A stretch of DNA of 64,000 bases from Cloeon dipterum (lineage: Eukaryota > Arthropoda > Insecta > Ephemeroptera > Baetidae): positions 12,454,886 through 12,518,885 of the forward strand of contig NC_088789.1 of assembly GCF_949628265.1 (NCBI RefSeq), in the 5' to 3' direction. Positions within the stretch are counted from its first letter, which is position 1, and each line of letters starts with the position of its first letter. The notes under the pieces are model-generated. The model saw only the letters and a program-made list of their open reading frames with translations, did no database searches and was not told the origin of the DNA. Shown one piece after another: positions 1 through 14,056 of the stretch. The translations under genes were made by a program, and so were the position numbers.

Positions 1-215
1 CTGATTAAAAGTCTAAACGCTGCCAAGATAGAAAAACTGGTTTCTTTGTGATTCTATTTTCAGTGATAACCCGGTTATTATTTCATATCACAGAGCGAGA
101 GAAATTACACGCTTCAGAGAAGCTTTATTCACAATATGTATAAATCGTCTTGCTGCGCGCCGAGATTGTCAACTTGCTCCTATCTCTCCTATCTGCGGCC
201 AATTTCACCGTTACA

Positions 216-233
216 TATCTCTCTCTTTCTCTC

Positions 234-315
<82 letters not shown>
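216..315. repeat. CT/GA dinucleotide microsatellite
   Basis: A pyrimidine tract that begins as imperfect CTCTTT units and becomes an almost pure (CT)n run of more than 30 units from about 245 to 313. It produces artefactual Ser-Leu open frames on the plus strand and an Arg-Glu frame on the minus strand; neither is a gene. GA/CT arrays can bind GAGA-type factors in insects, but nothing here shows that. Confidence 0.95.
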
Positions 316-3300
316 CAAGCTGCTGCAGCTACCTGTCTTGAGCTTTTGCGGCTTAGCTGCTGCTGCTGACAGATGTATGTTTATCTCCCACACATCGCTC
401 GGCACTCGTTCCGCGCCCGACTCGCGCACACCGCTCATTAATCAATGAAATTTCTTCTCTCCGCGCCCTCGAACGAACACTCCCCACGCCAGTGGCCTAA
501 TTTCAATTAACGGACACTTCAACGGGTTAATTTTCATTACCGGCTTGTGTAAGGCTATTAATTTGTCAAGCAGTGGCTTCAAATGGGTGATGGTGGGTGC
601 AGTTAGAAGTACAACAACGTTGGCTACTTAGTAATATATGTGGAAAGAAAAGTTAAAAATAAAAATTGTTGCTACTTGCAGGATTCCATTTTGGTGGGTG
701 GAAAGTACTTGCAGTGGAGAACACTCACTGTGAATCATTAAAGATGGATGTATTTGTTTTCTATGTATGCATCATTGTATGTCAATGAATAATTGTCAAG
801 TAGATGAATTTTAATAACCTAATGAAACAGATATTATAATATTTAACAACGAATATCAAAATCAATAAATTTTCAAATTTAAAATATAAAAGTAATGTGC
901 ACTGTTAGACTCCAATATAATGTTTTGAAATTGTCTGTTCATCCAAGCCAATGCATACAAAGAAAGTTTCCTCTGTGAGAGTTATTCTGGCTTACAATTT
1001 CCACTTTCAAAGTCCAACAAAGCATGATAAATAAATCTGCTTTATTAATCATCAGCCGCCATGAATAAACAAACTCTAAATTTCAACTTATCGATAGGGA
1101 TTAAGGTCAAGAATGCTGGAGCAAAAAAGCTGTCACGCTAATTCACCAGCAAAAATTTATATCATGCGTTAAAGTGGCGTTTTAATATTTTAGGGGCCAT
1201 AAAGTTTGCGCGTGGTAGAATTATCCATATTCATAAAGTGTGAATTAAATTGGCCTCTGTCACTGCGCGTCGAGCGAGTATCGCCTGAGCAGAGCAAGGT
1301 GATCTGTTATTTGCATTCGTTGGCCGTGCAAAAATAAAAATCGACAAATTGTCACACATCTCGAGAGGAGGAAGGAAAAGCAGCTCAAACGGAGCAAGGC
1401 CATAATTAAGAATATTCATTATGCTGTGGCGCAAGGCCTTTTAAGGCGTTGTCCCTTTTGCTCGTCACTGCAGCTTATCCGCACTTTCGCAAGAAACGAA
1501 CGAAAACAACACTCGAGCTTAACGCTGGTTTCATGCTTCACCAAACAGAAAATAATATAAAGGCTCTCGCTCAATTCACACGCGCTCGGCGTAATTTGTG
1601 GCTTATTTAATGCCAGCCGTCCATCAGGAAACGGCAGCGCGTGGGCACGCAAATTTCTCCGATCTGCTTTTTGCACCACGAAAATATTTCCTCTCGTGTG
1701 CAATAACACACTCAAGGCCATTTCCGCGTCATGCAGGGTGACCTGACGAATTTCATCTACGCCGCTTTGATTCTCGCTGGCCTCGGACCGATCTGCATCA
1801 CAAACGGGTACAATTAAATTTTTTGCCGCCGATTGTCTGCAGGAACTAGACACTTAGTAAGTTTTCCTTGGTTCACCGTGCTGAGGTTGCATATATGTTG
1901 TTCGACTTGAGGCTTGAGTCATGCGATACACATGAAGGTTTTTAACTTACACGAGTGATTCACAAGTTGAATAATTGCCACATTTTTAACGAGAAAGTGA
2001 TTTCTGATCTTCTCATTCATGAAAAGAAACTTGCTTCGTCCTGAATGAATGTTGTCGGAGTAGATGATCTGTTCATGAGGTTCCATGGAACCTAAGTCGC
2101 CTTTTGAACGTTTCGAATAATCTGTTGAATTTGAATTTGCATCAGGCCAAGTAGTTCAAATTATAATATTTTGTAGACAAGTGTAGCCACTTGCCAATGC
2201 CAACAATTTAAATTCAACTTTTGTTTTCAGACATGAAAGTGCCGACCAGATGATCCGTATACAAAGCAATTGACACGAAAGTCAGTGATTGAGGCACTCG
2301 AGGATTGATGTGTCACTGAATTTATATAAATTTTTAAACATAAAAATTTGAAAATAAATAATTAAATAGTCATTAATATTTCGAATTCAACTCACTACGT
2401 GTTAACGCTCGCAAGGCAGTGAAATTTAATGTATCTCGCACGCCTGTAAGATTAATACTTATTTGTATATCTCAATATTAACGTGTCATTCTCTATACAA
2501 AGTGCTTTACGTCATAAATGGTTTGCGCCTGATTAGTTCATAAGTAGGTTTTCTATTCGTATTGAAGACAATGAAAAATTGTTAAGCGTAGATTAGTTTT
2601 AAAATTATTTTTACTAACAAAAAATATTCAACAAAACATATTTGGAATTATAATCTTGTACAGCAAAACAAGTTTGCGTTGTAATATCATTTAAACGGTG
2701 AAAATTTTGGCCAAGTGAAGCTGGCTTTAAGTTTCACGTCAATAATTACGATCTCCATTGAATCAGGCCTTTACAGTTTCTAAAAGAATATTGACTATTG
2801 CGTCCGTGCCACAAAGTCTTTACAAAGCCTGCCTGGACTCGTTAATTTCAATTTTACTAAAAGTCTGGTCCCTCTCACCAAGGATCACCAAGGACAACAG
2901 ATTTTAGAAATACCTAAAGCTCCTTGTTGCGATGCAAATGTCAGATTGGGTACCTATGACGGCAGCAAAATGTTGAAACGAAAATGCTATTTTATGGATA
3001 GCAAATTTACCAACAAGGAATTTGTTGCCTGATTTGATGACCTGGCCGAATAAAGCTTGCAGCTATTTCGCACACTTATTAAATAAAAAGTCCGCGAAAA
3101 GCAAAAGATACCCGCATGAGTACTTTTCCCAAGTGAGAGTGGAAAGGCGTGCCATCATCAGCATCAGCAACAACAGCGATTTTGCAACATCATCAAATGT
3201 GGCCAAAATCGATTGGAATTGCGCGGCGCATCCACAGGTTGCAACACGAGTGTATCACACACGTTCGCACGCGAGCGAATGGCTCGCTTATCATTATCAA

Positions 3301-4647
3301 GAATCTGCGGTGCTCTTTTGTCGGCAGGCGATGACATGTTCATAGTGTGCGAGTTGCTTCACTCGATCTGGGGCGGATGAGAGAAGAACGGATCGCCGTG
3401 TTTGGCAACCGAGAGGCCCTTTGTTCGGCGCGTGTTTCTCTTTTTATATGCGACCGCCCTTTACAGATGCAGGCTGATTGGTTGCAGCTTGCATTACAGG
3501 TCACCGGCGGCGGGCACACCACGTGCATATCAATTGCACTGTGTTGCATGCACTGCTCGCGAGTTTGATTGCGTGCTCGCGGCCGGGAAGCCGCCGTTTT
3601 TGCGGATTCTGTTTCGCCAGTGCCGCCGCCGCCGCTGTCACTTTTCATCCGCCATGTGACACGATGACCTCTTCGCGGCGGCAGAGGAGGCTCGTTATTT
3701 GCACTTTTGGAAAGTGCGCACTTGTCAGGCGTTGAACAAGCACTTTTCGCTGCTGTCGCTTCGAGAAGTACTTGATTGAGCAAATTCATTATGTTATTAT
3801 CTCAAAAACCTTTCCATTCCTTCTAGAGGCTAGGTTGATTCACCGTATTGGCAAATGATTGATAATTGGCCACTTTGGAGAAGAGTTAGATTTGACCTTT
3901 CTATTCGGAATTCATCTGTATTGCGCTTGTTTCCATTTTGGGGTCACTTTTTGGCGATCTCTGTTATTTTCACCGTTCATATAGGGCAGGGCATTTTTTT
4001 TCTTTATTGAGGGCCCTATTTTTGCTCGATGATGACTGATGAGAAGGGCTGTTGGGAATTATGACGATCGACTGTTTTGTTCTGTGCGTCTAAACCCCGC
4101 CTCAAAAACAGTCTTTTATTTTTTAAATTCAAATTACATTAAATGTGCTGAAAAGATGTCGTAAAAACTCTTATATTAAAGACTCAGAATAATATTTTTC
4201 GAAGAAATATTTGTTGAAACATCAAATTCAGTTCACAAAATACCTGCTGATATTACTCTTTCACGAATCACTTATTTTGGTATATTCTTTCAAGTAAATT
4301 TTGTCTTACCCCTTGAAAATTTTCACAATGTGTGAGAGAAATTATTCGGGTGAATAGAAATGTTATGTGAATATTAGCCGTCAACAGAGATTGAAGCGAA
4401 ACAATCGTACAGTGCGTGCACAAGAGCAAGAGGACTCTGGATGAACACCAGACACTACTTCGGCAGAAGACAAGGAACGCGGAGCTGGTGTAAGCATAAA
4501 GTGCAGCGCTGGGAAAATGTCGCGTAGCAAATTTTGCAATGTGGCACAATGCCAAGAACCAATCGAGCTTATGATTTCTTCATTTGAAAATATTTCTCTT
4601 TTACCATACGGCAATGTGTTCAAAGTTTTAAATTAAAATTTAAAAAA

Positions 4648-4669
4648 TCTTTTAGTACGTACTAAAAGA
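4648..4669. repeat. 22-bp perfect palindrome
   Basis: Two 11-base arms meet at 4658/4659 with no spacer; the half-site is TCTTTTAGTAC. The core is AGTACGTACT. It lies in non-coding AT-rich DNA and is not part of any recognised transposon end. It could be a dimeric transcription-factor site or a short cruciform; the sequence alone does not decide. Confidence 0.8.
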
Positions 4670-5736
4670 AAAACGGATGTTCTTGTGGACAATTATTTCA
4701 GATTGTATCTCTGGGTTCTGCGCAATAAGTCGACGCTTCAAGCCCTAAGTGTTTCCACGCAGAAAGAGGAGTGCCGAATAGCAATTTATGGTGTGCACCA
4801 CTTTTGCCAACATCCGTGGCCCGGTCGTCCTTCTGAAGGCAATCTCGTCGAGCCACGCAAATATACGTGGATGTACTCGACATGATGAATGTGCTACTAA
4901 GTATGCACACAGGCAAGAAATCACAATTTTTATCACCGCAGTTATGCGACCGCCCTCTGCCCGTTGCCGCCGCCGCTGCATCCTGGATCCGCCCAGGCGA
5001 GATCACTTTCACATAATCACTCGCTCGACGGATAGATGGATGGATGAACTTTAATCTCCTCGTGTAAAAAGCGGCCCAGAAGAATTTCTCTCTCGATAAC
5101 AACAAATGAAATAAAAATCCGTGAGCCGCTTCTCCCATCCTCTGGAGACGTACGTGGCTGGCAAAAACATCCTGCTGCTGCTGCTGCTGCAGCCTCGAAC
5201 AAAAAATTACACTTTCATTGCTGCTCGGAGGGAAATACTAGTCCTTTAATTTCTCTCGCTGCTTCCTGCCCAAATCGGGCACTTTGCCTCTTTCCGAACA
5301 AGGAAAACCTCGAAATGTCGTTTCGCCGCCGAGAGTGCTGTCTTATCGACACTGCGCAATTAAACTTACAGAGAGTAATGTCACCGTCGATTTGAAGTTT
5401 GTCCTTGGCTCTTTTTCTGGGGCGGCGGTGGCAGATCCAGTCTGCCAGATAACTGCTACTGCCGTATTATATTATTTTCTTGGCTGCTCGTAATGGATTC
5501 CTGGTCGTGATTCGCAGAACTGCAACACTGACAATGAGACTCCAGTATGAGGAAAGGGCAGCATTAATTGGCTGACTTACTTGCGAGTGAGGATTCTTGG
5601 CTGTATATAGTTCACGATAAATTTGCTATTGCAGTAATTGCCAACGTACGTTTGCAAACTTTGATATAAGCCTACACTCTGCAATCAGAGAAGTTCAGTT
5701 AGCTCCACTTCCATTTGTTCGCCAAGCAAGAATTCC

Positions 5737-5760
5737 AAAAGTCCAATTAATTGGACTTTT
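5737..5760. repeat. 24-bp perfect palindrome with AATTAATT core
   Basis: Two 12-base arms (half-site AAAAGTCCAATT) meet with no spacer. The centre, AATTAATT, contains overlapping homeodomain-type TAAT/ATTA cores. No gene is nearby on either side. A paired homeodomain site is plausible but not demonstrated. Confidence 0.85.
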
Positions 5761-8700
5761 CAACTGCTTTTTTTTACAAATAAGGAACTAGTGAATAAAG
5801 AGCATAAATTTAGACTACGAGATTGTGTTTTTTAAATCACCTTTAAATATTTTTTATTATTGTTAATGGAAAATATTTTTAATTTAATCAGCGAGAATGT
5901 TTACAATTAGATAGGGTTATTGAATTCTATTGCAATTTTAAATAGAAATCAGAATCCATTAAATTTATTTGCGGACAAAAATTGGCAACTTTGATAGCCT
6001 TTATTTTTTTAATATGAATGTATTCTGTGTTTCGGTTCAAATAAAATTTTTAATTCATTTTTTCTTTGCAAATGGGATTGGGGCTAATCTGCCATACCAT
6101 TATTTATGGAATAATAAATACAATGAAATTCCACTTCATAATTTGCAGAATTGTTGTGCCAACAATATTTATATACATTAATGTCAGGAAGTTTCATTCT
6201 TAGCAATGCAATAGAATAACTTTGCAGATTATATTATAAATTTCAATAAATAACGTTTATGAAAATACATATCGTTTACACAGATCTCGGAATTTAATTC
6301 AAATTTCTTCCATCAATTCTCGTTTTTATTTTATTATTTATGTGAAGAACTGCGAGCATGCATTACTGTCATATTGCCTTTTTCTGAAATCTCTGTTGTG
6401 CAAAAGCGATGTTGTTTGAGATGGGGAACGCGGGTGTGCCCATGTGGCACAAATTAATTGGCTGAGGTGAGTGCCATCTTGTTCGGCCCCTTTCGACTGG
6501 GTGACTCTCTGGCAGAAGAGCTCGATTTCTCGCCACCTCATCTGCATTCACGAGATGGTCCCTGTGCCAAAGCGGCTTTGTGGGTCATTGGGTCGCGGGC
6601 AAGGTCAGCAGCGGAGGTGGTGGCTACCTTGAACTTGGAACAGTGCAGTGAAAACGCGACTCGCGCATTTCTTACTATTCTGTCCGGCGTCCAGCTCGTT
6701 TGTACCGGCTGGCCATTAAGTCGGTCGCGTGAATTGCGCCTCCAGTTAAAATTTCACTTCTCCTGTGTATAATATTATTTTTGTAGCCTCAATTCACTCT
6801 GAGGTGAGAAGCTCGTCGATTAATTACCGTCCGGGCCGTGAGCAGCTCGTCGTCTCGTCTCCGTCCAATTGTTTTCATCTCATTCATCCCACAGGGCAAC
6901 AGCCGCCGATTTAGTTTACAGATTTTCCTCCTCCAACCCGCTGCCGGCGACACGCGAGATTTCTTTTCTAAAAAATAGACTTTTCCTATCTGCTTTTTGT
7001 TTTGCTTAATTGGAATTAGCAATTAAGAAGAAATTCAGCAATTGATTGCCTCGTCTGTGTCGAACGATGCTTTCTGTTTGGCTCATAGAAATTTTGAACA
7101 TATTATCGTTTGTTTCGACTCCTTCTTTACAAAAATTCATTTTTCATCACCTTTTTGTAAATTTGAGAAACGGAAATGCAATAAATTTGAAATAATTGAT
7201 ATTTTATTTGGCAGTTTAAATCAAATTTATTATAATTTTTTGAATTTTTATAAGGAAGGATTCTAATAGAATAGAGGCCACGCGAAAATTATTTCATTAA
7301 GAAATCTGGACATCTTTAACTAAATGCTGGCAATCAGAGAAGATAAGCAAAGTGATGCGTCCATTTAAAGAGGTGACAATTTTTAGTTCGACAAACGACT
7401 GATGGAAACAGGTGAGTCTCTCATAATAGTTATTATTTCCAACTATAAAAAATATTGTTTCAACTATCAGAAATTTTATATTGCATGCGCAAAAATTTAT
7501 TTTTCATCTTTTGAGATGATGGGTGACCCCCTGATAGCGAAAAACTCGCGAAATCTCCGTGTCCCATCAACATATCGCAATATTCCCAAATTCGGATGGA
7601 GTGCAAGAGAAAAAAATGTAGGCGCAAATCAAATATCGGTCAAACACAATGCCTAAATTTTTAACTCACAGCATGGGTGTTTTGATTCATGATTCCAATT
7701 TATTTGTTACCGTATACTATGTTTTCCGATTACACAAAAACAATTTGTGTTTGTCAAAAAGTCACACATACGACAGTGCAGAGCTAAATCAGTCTCCTAA
7801 AACATTAATTTTCAATGAAAAGTATTAGTCTTTATTTAATTCATATTTAGGTATATGGAAATAAGACACTTAAAAGTGTTAAATCAAAAAGTAGTCTACC
7901 CTTATTAGAGGAAAATCCAACGTGAGTTGATTTTTTGAACACAGCATCACAAAATTTCCTTTCTGAGAATTGAAAGTCAATTTTCTTGAAAAAAACCGAT
8001 CCGTGTGTTGTGGGAAAACGCATCCAAGGCCATAAAAAGAAAAATGTGTTCCGAGAAAAACGGTGATTAATTTCGCCTGTCGCGCGAACAGCCGCGATTT
8101 ATTTGCATCTAAATGTGTGCGCAATAAAAGAGCAGCCTGTAAATGAGGAATTAGAAAGTCTTTCTTGCAGGTTATTTGGCAGAGGCATTCCAGCAGGGGC
8201 GTTGTCGGCCGAGTGCGTGGCGCCTATTTATTGCCATTTGTACGGATTTCATACTCTCGCGCGAGCGTGCATATGTAGATGTGCCCACAGTCGCGACCAA
8301 CAAACTGGCGTCATGCGCTGCAAGTAGGTTAGCCTGCTTGCCCTGCCGCTCGCTCAGTCAGCCGAGAGCAAAAGCAGAGCACCCCTGACCGGGTATGCAA
8401 CGTGCGTGCAGGCGTCACTCGATCGTCTGATTGACCCGCTCGGCGAAAACAAATACGAGAACTGGAATTTCTCCGAGATCAACAACTCGGTTGTTGGGCA
8501 AACCGTGTGATTAAACTGCGACATTTTTATACACTCATTGAGTAATAATTGGCGTTGTACGCCTGCAAGTGTTGACAAACGGTATGATGGCAGCGTCAAA
8601 GTATTTTACGCTTGAATGACTTTTTCCCGTTGTGTATAATTGAATTATTAATCTTTATTCTTTGAAGGATTATATTTACTTCAAATTCAACTTTTAAATA

Positions 8701-11700
8701 TCAACTCACTTAAATGTTGCTTTTGAAACTCGAATTTATAAAAATTAGTGGGCCCTGAAAATTTGAAAGAGGCAAAAGTCTTGGCCATGTTCTGACCTGA
8801 AAAAGCTGCATCGAATAAACGAATTATTTTTTTAATTAGTTAAATTTTTATGACTGTGAAAAATTGCTGGAACGTGTGAAAAGAAGAGGTCTCAGCCGCG
8901 CATAGTTAGGCGGTGAATGGCTGAATCGACTGCAGCCGAATTTTCGGACGGTGGTTGGCGGCTGGCGCGAGATTTTTAGTGAAAATTACGCTACCTGACT
9001 GTCTAATAAATTAATTAACATATTGCTTTTTATTTATACCTATTAATACCAAAAAATCTAGTCTCTTAAACTACCCAGAAGCGCATAATTTTCTCATGAC
9101 GATACCGGAATATGGTATTAAAGAACTCATTTAAAGTCCCTTTCCAATTATAATCACCGACTCAGCACTTCAATTAAGTAAGCCAAGCCGGGAGGCGTCA
9201 AAAATAAGCTGTAAATAATCAAGGAGCTAACAACCTCGTCAAAATTGGCCAGAGTCTCGTTGCCCGCAAGGGTCTGCCACTACTTTGGGCGCATTTCACT
9301 CGGCATCCGCTGCTCTCGCAGTTTCGCCAATTTTGTCATCATGTCAACCGCTCATTCCAAGTGAAACTTGCAGACATTCGCAGCCCATTTCTCGCTCATT
9401 ATTTTCCGCATCAAAGGACTGTGACAGTGCGGTGAATTATAGCCGTGCGCGCGGCAGTTCCACTTGTCAAGGAGGCAACGCGTGCGTTATGCACGCCGGC
9501 CGGCTTGATGATGGACGACGCGGATTTCTACTTCCATTAATTGCTGTCGCACGACAACTCGCCGACCACTGCCGCGAGCGAGCACCTCCTCTCGCTCTTT
9601 TTGCGGTTTCTTTCTCCCTGCCTGCGCCTGCCGCTTTTCTGAGAGTGAAAATTTCGGAACGCATGATCGGTCCTCCGTCTTATTTTTGCTTTCTTCCGAA
9701 TAATGTGTGCTGCTGCTGCTGTGTTGATTTTATGCACACACGAGGCTCGAGTTTCGGCGTTAATTTCACTTGATAACCCACTTACTGCGCAGAGCTGGTG
9801 TGTGTTGTTTGACAAAATTGATTTCCTTTTAATACCAACGTGCCACTTTTCAGCGTAGTAGGCAAGTAAAGAAATCCTTGGAGAATGTATTAAGGGAAAT
9901 TATCGGCCTACTCATAACAATGATGGTTATCGTCATCCAATAATAATAGAATCGAACGGCATCGGAGCACCACAATTATTTTGTTGTTGCATTACAATGG
10001 AGTCGATTCGATTAGCATTATTCAATGGCATGGTTATCAACTGTAATTGTGACAAGTACTTCCTTAATTCTAAAGTCGTGGAGGATTTTCGCTCACTCCA
10101 TACAGAATAGTATATTTTCTGGATAGTTTAAATATTTTCACGGATCAAAAATTCTAAATGATTGTGAAGTGAAATTCGCAGAAGATTGATTGGGTTGAGA
10201 TATGAGCTCAACTATTTTTATTTCAGAGTTACAGAAAAACGAGAAAATTGTAAAACGAATTACTAACTAGTAGATTTTTTAATAGTATGTTTTTCGCAAA
10301 GATGTGGAAGTGTGGGATTAGAGTACCAACCTATGAAAAATGCAAAGTATGTCGTCTTTACTGAGCGCCCTGAGTGCAAAATTTCAAAATTTCAGCCAAT
10401 GATAATAAAAATTTTATAATGAATTTAAAACTTTACGATTACATTTTGTTCCAACGAAACAATGCCAAATTAAAAATCATGTTTTTTAGGGAAAAAATAA
10501 GAATTGAACCAAATCTATTTCCCCAGCAGCTACGGCACATACCGCACATACTTCATTATTTCTATCTTATGCAACCCCGTCATCTCAGCGGGAGTGCAGG
10601 TTGCATAACCCGTAATTTGTAGGGGTTCATGCACTCAGCTGGCGGCTCGCGATGGTCCTATTGAAATCCTTGAATTGAACGCTCACTCGGGCAATTATCG
10701 CGGCATTTTCACCGTCGTCCCGAATAGAAGCACGCGAATTTCTCAAGAAGTGCGAGAGTGGCAATCGCTCCGACGGAAAGGGCAGCAGAAGCAGCAAGCA
10801 ATTTCGTGCACGTGCGCCCGCGCTTCTTCTTCGACACGAGAATCCGTAGGCTGGCAGCCAAAGTCGGCCTAATCAAGCTGCGATTTGTCGCCAGCTGACA
10901 TCACTTTCTCCGTGTTTGGCATACTAACTTAGGTGTAGGGCTGAGCAAACCGCGAGCGTCACAGTCATCGAACCCTTCGCTTCGTTTTAAATGCCACCAT
11001 ACATTTAAATCTCTGATTTTGCGCAATCGTCGAAGGGAAGAGCAAACCGAGCTGAAGGTGAGAACAACAATCAGCAGGTGCACTCCTCCAACCTTCTAGA
11101 TGTTTCACGTCTCACTCTTTTGTTCTGCAGCAAAAACTCGTAGAATTATATAACATTTTTCTTGTACAAATAAATAATTTTCATACCGCTGTCTCATCAT
11201 TTATAAATCTTTAAGTTCTAAAGAGAATTTGAGGCATAACTTAAATTACTTCAAAAAACCTTTTGGTAAAATCCATTAACTCCTTTTTCCAACTAGCGTT
11301 TCGTAAGAATCATCTCAATATATTAAAAAATGAACATGTATTTTTTGTATTTTTTTTTATGAATTCGTCGACATTTAAGAGAACGTTTTTATGGTTTTTA
11401 TGATCTAAGTCCCTTCGCTTGATATTTACGAATCGTAAGCTCTGATGAATGTTAAGCGTATATTCAAGTGGTGAAATAAAAAATTTAAATAAAATTATGG
11501 CAGATGATTAGCGGTGCGAATAGTCTTGCTTTCCATTATGTCCAATTAACGCTAGAAAACCATTAAATTATGGACGAACCGATTGCGTCATATAGATTGC
11601 ACACCGTAATCAGCGCGAATCTGGACATCTCGAGCGTGCAGCGCATTTCATTAATAAACATGTACTCGGCAGGGGCCGGCGGGGATAATAACATCGAAAC

Positions 11701-12489
11701 ACATTCGAGCTGAAATCGCCTGCGCCTCTCAAGTGGGGATGTTTCTGTGAGCCGCGCGCGCCGTCATAAAAATGGAAAACCGTGCCATCGCCTTAATTAT
11801 ATCTCATTTTCCTGCGCCCGTCGCTGGAATTAACGACTTGTTGCGAGTGCATCTAAAAGTGAACGGCGCGCGCTCATTAAAATGCAAATGCCAAGCCGCA
11901 GCATCCTCTCTGGTTCGACGCGCGTTGATAACAGCACGTCGGACGAAATTCCGCATTCAAGACAACTTAAAGCTTAGCTCATGTATCAGCGGCTCTGACT
12001 TTTTACTCAGGTGAATTTATCTCACGCTCGAGCAAGTGAAATCTCCGCCGCTTATTCAATTTGCTATTACCTTACCGTAAAATGCAGTCAGCCGAGTGAT
12101 TATTCCAGGCAACAAACGCTCGTTGAGTAATGATCTTTCAATTGATTGCGCACGAGGAAACGACTAGCGTCAATGGAATTATCAAATAATAAAATTGAGA
12201 CGTTTTCCTTGATAATTCATCCTGCGTGGTGTGCGTTACTCATTGCGATTGCGTGTGGTTTATTGAATCACTGCGGATAATTCACTTTCCTTCATTAGAT
12301 TCTTTATTTCGCAAACAACTCGATCACCTGTATTTTTATTTAGCGACAGCCTATCATTATACTAAAGAGATCAACACCTTAACTTGCGGTGTCAAGTTCA
12401 TCAATTGCAACCAACTTGCGCTGATTTTAGCTAGTTTAGGCTAGTTAGGGTTGAAGAAATTAAAGAACAGTTGTCATCTGTATTAATAT

Positions 12490-12495
12490 TTTATT
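12490..12495 (-). terminator. Candidate Patronin polyadenylation signal
   Basis: TTTATT on the plus strand gives AATAAA on the minus strand, about 1.07 kb downstream of the Patronin stop codon. A second candidate lies at 12672-12677. The interval 12.5-13.56 kb is therefore read as 3' UTR. Which signal is used cannot be told from sequence. Confidence 0.45.
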
Positions 12496-13564
12496 GTTTT
12501 AATAGGATGGTATCTTTAGTAATAACATTTTCTTCATCGCTTTGATGCAAATTAATTACGTAATTATCATAGAATATTAATGAGAACTCTGGATGATGAA
12601 AAATCAAAATATATAAGTATCGCCAGAGGTACACAAAAGTAATAATGTCCCAAAGCACCATCTTTCTCATTTTTATTACTGTCTTTTTGTTTTGGTAATA
12701 GAAGAAGCAGTGGATCGCGTCCCGTTTGATAATTTCAGGCTCATCTCGCAACAGCAACTCGCATGCACACTTCGTCGTTTTCTCTACTTGGTAAAATAAA
12801 GTTCTTGTGTCCTATGCACACTTTGCACCATCGCAAAATTAAAAAAAGTTAAAATTAATCAGTGATACAGTCACGAAAGAGAAGGTTAAATAAATTAACA
12901 GAGAGATGGAAAGGGACACAAAAAATAATATGGCTATTCTCTCATTGATTTAAAAACAACCGAGCCTGGAATTACAAAAGTAGATTCAATCGCCAACATT
13001 TTAGTTTTAGTAATAGGTGAAGACTTTATACTTGCATTTCACTAACTTTGCTCTACAATATGAAATACAAGTCTCTCTTTTCATGCTTGTGACGATTTCG
13101 GTTTCTCTGAAAATCTCGCACACATGCTTGACTTTCACATAGATTCAGTTTCTTGTAACAAAATTGGAATTGGATTTGGGCAATTTCTCACAGTAAAGGA
13201 ATGACGTCTCCAATATGTATCAAATAGTCCAACTGAGCTGCTGGCTGATTTTGTGCACTGAACAGCCAGTCGATCAGTGAATTACAATAGTTAATACTGA
13301 CAATGTGAGACACTCGATCTTTTCTGCGCGACACAGTAGCAGCTGAGAAGCAACATCTTTTTCACAAATGCTGATAATTCTGAATTTTTCATGTTCACAT
13401 AGGTGTCTCTATAATTCTGATCATTTCCGTCACACTTCATTTTGGCAAGTTAAAAATAAAAATAATTAGCCCCTCGACCTTCCAAGTAATAACTTTTGAG
13501 TGTTACTTATTAAAATCTGTTTTTAATTATCCATACTCTTTCGTTTAGCAGTTAAGAGGAGCAA

Positions 13565-14056
13565 TTAAATAACAAGTGCCATATCACGTTTATTAGGGAG
13601 ACTCACTTTCTTGCCCTGCCACAGTGAGTTGTGAATGGTAAAGGCGTCTATGGTCACAGTCAGATGTTTGGTGTGCACTTGAGAAAAGCATTTTCCACCA
13701 CTATTATACCTGCCAAGAGCAAAATAGTAAAAATAGATTAGTTTTCCAACAGAGTTAAGATCACAAAACTTACTTGAAGAATTTATCTAGCATATTTTCA
13801 GTGACTTGGCGCGGACCTGTGCCGTACAGCTTGAGAACCTCGTCCCGGTCTGGACAGTACGAGTAAAGGGCCCTGAACTGACAGCCGGCGTCCCTGAACA
13901 AGATGAGGAAGTGCTTGCTCTCAGACCGCGCGATTTCTTCGAGCACACGTCTCTTGGCCTCGCGATTCACAACTCCTGGGAAGACACAATATTCGACAGC
14001 GTTCAGCATTATGCCTCTGTTTGATTTGGTTGCTGGTTGGCGGTAAAGTCGAGGAC
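13565..14056 (-). other. Patronin: Patronin CKK domain (last two coding exons)
   Basis: Exons 14056-13774 and 13709-13565 join within a Lys codon (aa|g) and encode about 142 residues ending at a TAA at 13565-13567. Family-diagnostic stretches are visible: GPRLYRQPATKSNRG, NAVEYCVFPGVVN, FRDAGCQFRALYSY, LYGTGP, and KCFSQVHTKHLTVTIDAF. This is the CKK domain, which in CAMSAP/Patronin proteins recognises microtubule minus ends. It is the strongest single piece of evidence for the gene call and is uninterrupted. Confidence 0.97.

Larger units (their letters stand above)
1..12489. other. Gene-free intergenic region, left end
   Basis: No stretch here shows a chain of phased exons or a recognisable protein domain on either strand. 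Open frames occur (for example 162 codons at 9285-9773) but start at non-ATG codons, have no splice context and resemble no family I know. The region alternates AT-rich DNA with GC-richer blocks of a few hundred bases (about 3.1-3.8, 4.9-5.5, 6.4-7.0, 8.1-8.5, 9.2-9.8 and 11.6-12.0 kb). Such blocks could be regulatory modules, but that is inference. A CT microsatellite and two long perfect palindromes are listed separately. Confidence 0.6.

Noticed and set aside
136..438. Ser-Leu and Arg-Glu repeat open frames
   Set aside because: They are translations of the CT microsatellite.
1419..1853. 144-codon minus-strand open frame
   Set aside because: No recognisable domain, no neighbouring exons in phase and no credible start context.
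3340..3789. 149-codon minus-strand open frame
   Set aside because: Composition is driven by a GC-rich block and there is no domain or splice structure.
9285..9773. 162-codon plus-strand open frame
   Set aside because: It starts at TTG, has no domain, splice context or codon pattern typical of the real genes here, and lies in a GC-rich block where stop codons are rarer.
9915..10040. Possible microRNA hairpin around repeated ATGGTTATC
   Set aside because: ATGGTTATC at both ends is a direct, not inverted, repeat. Only two short complementary blocks remain, with a loop of about 45 bases, and no known microRNA seed was recognised.
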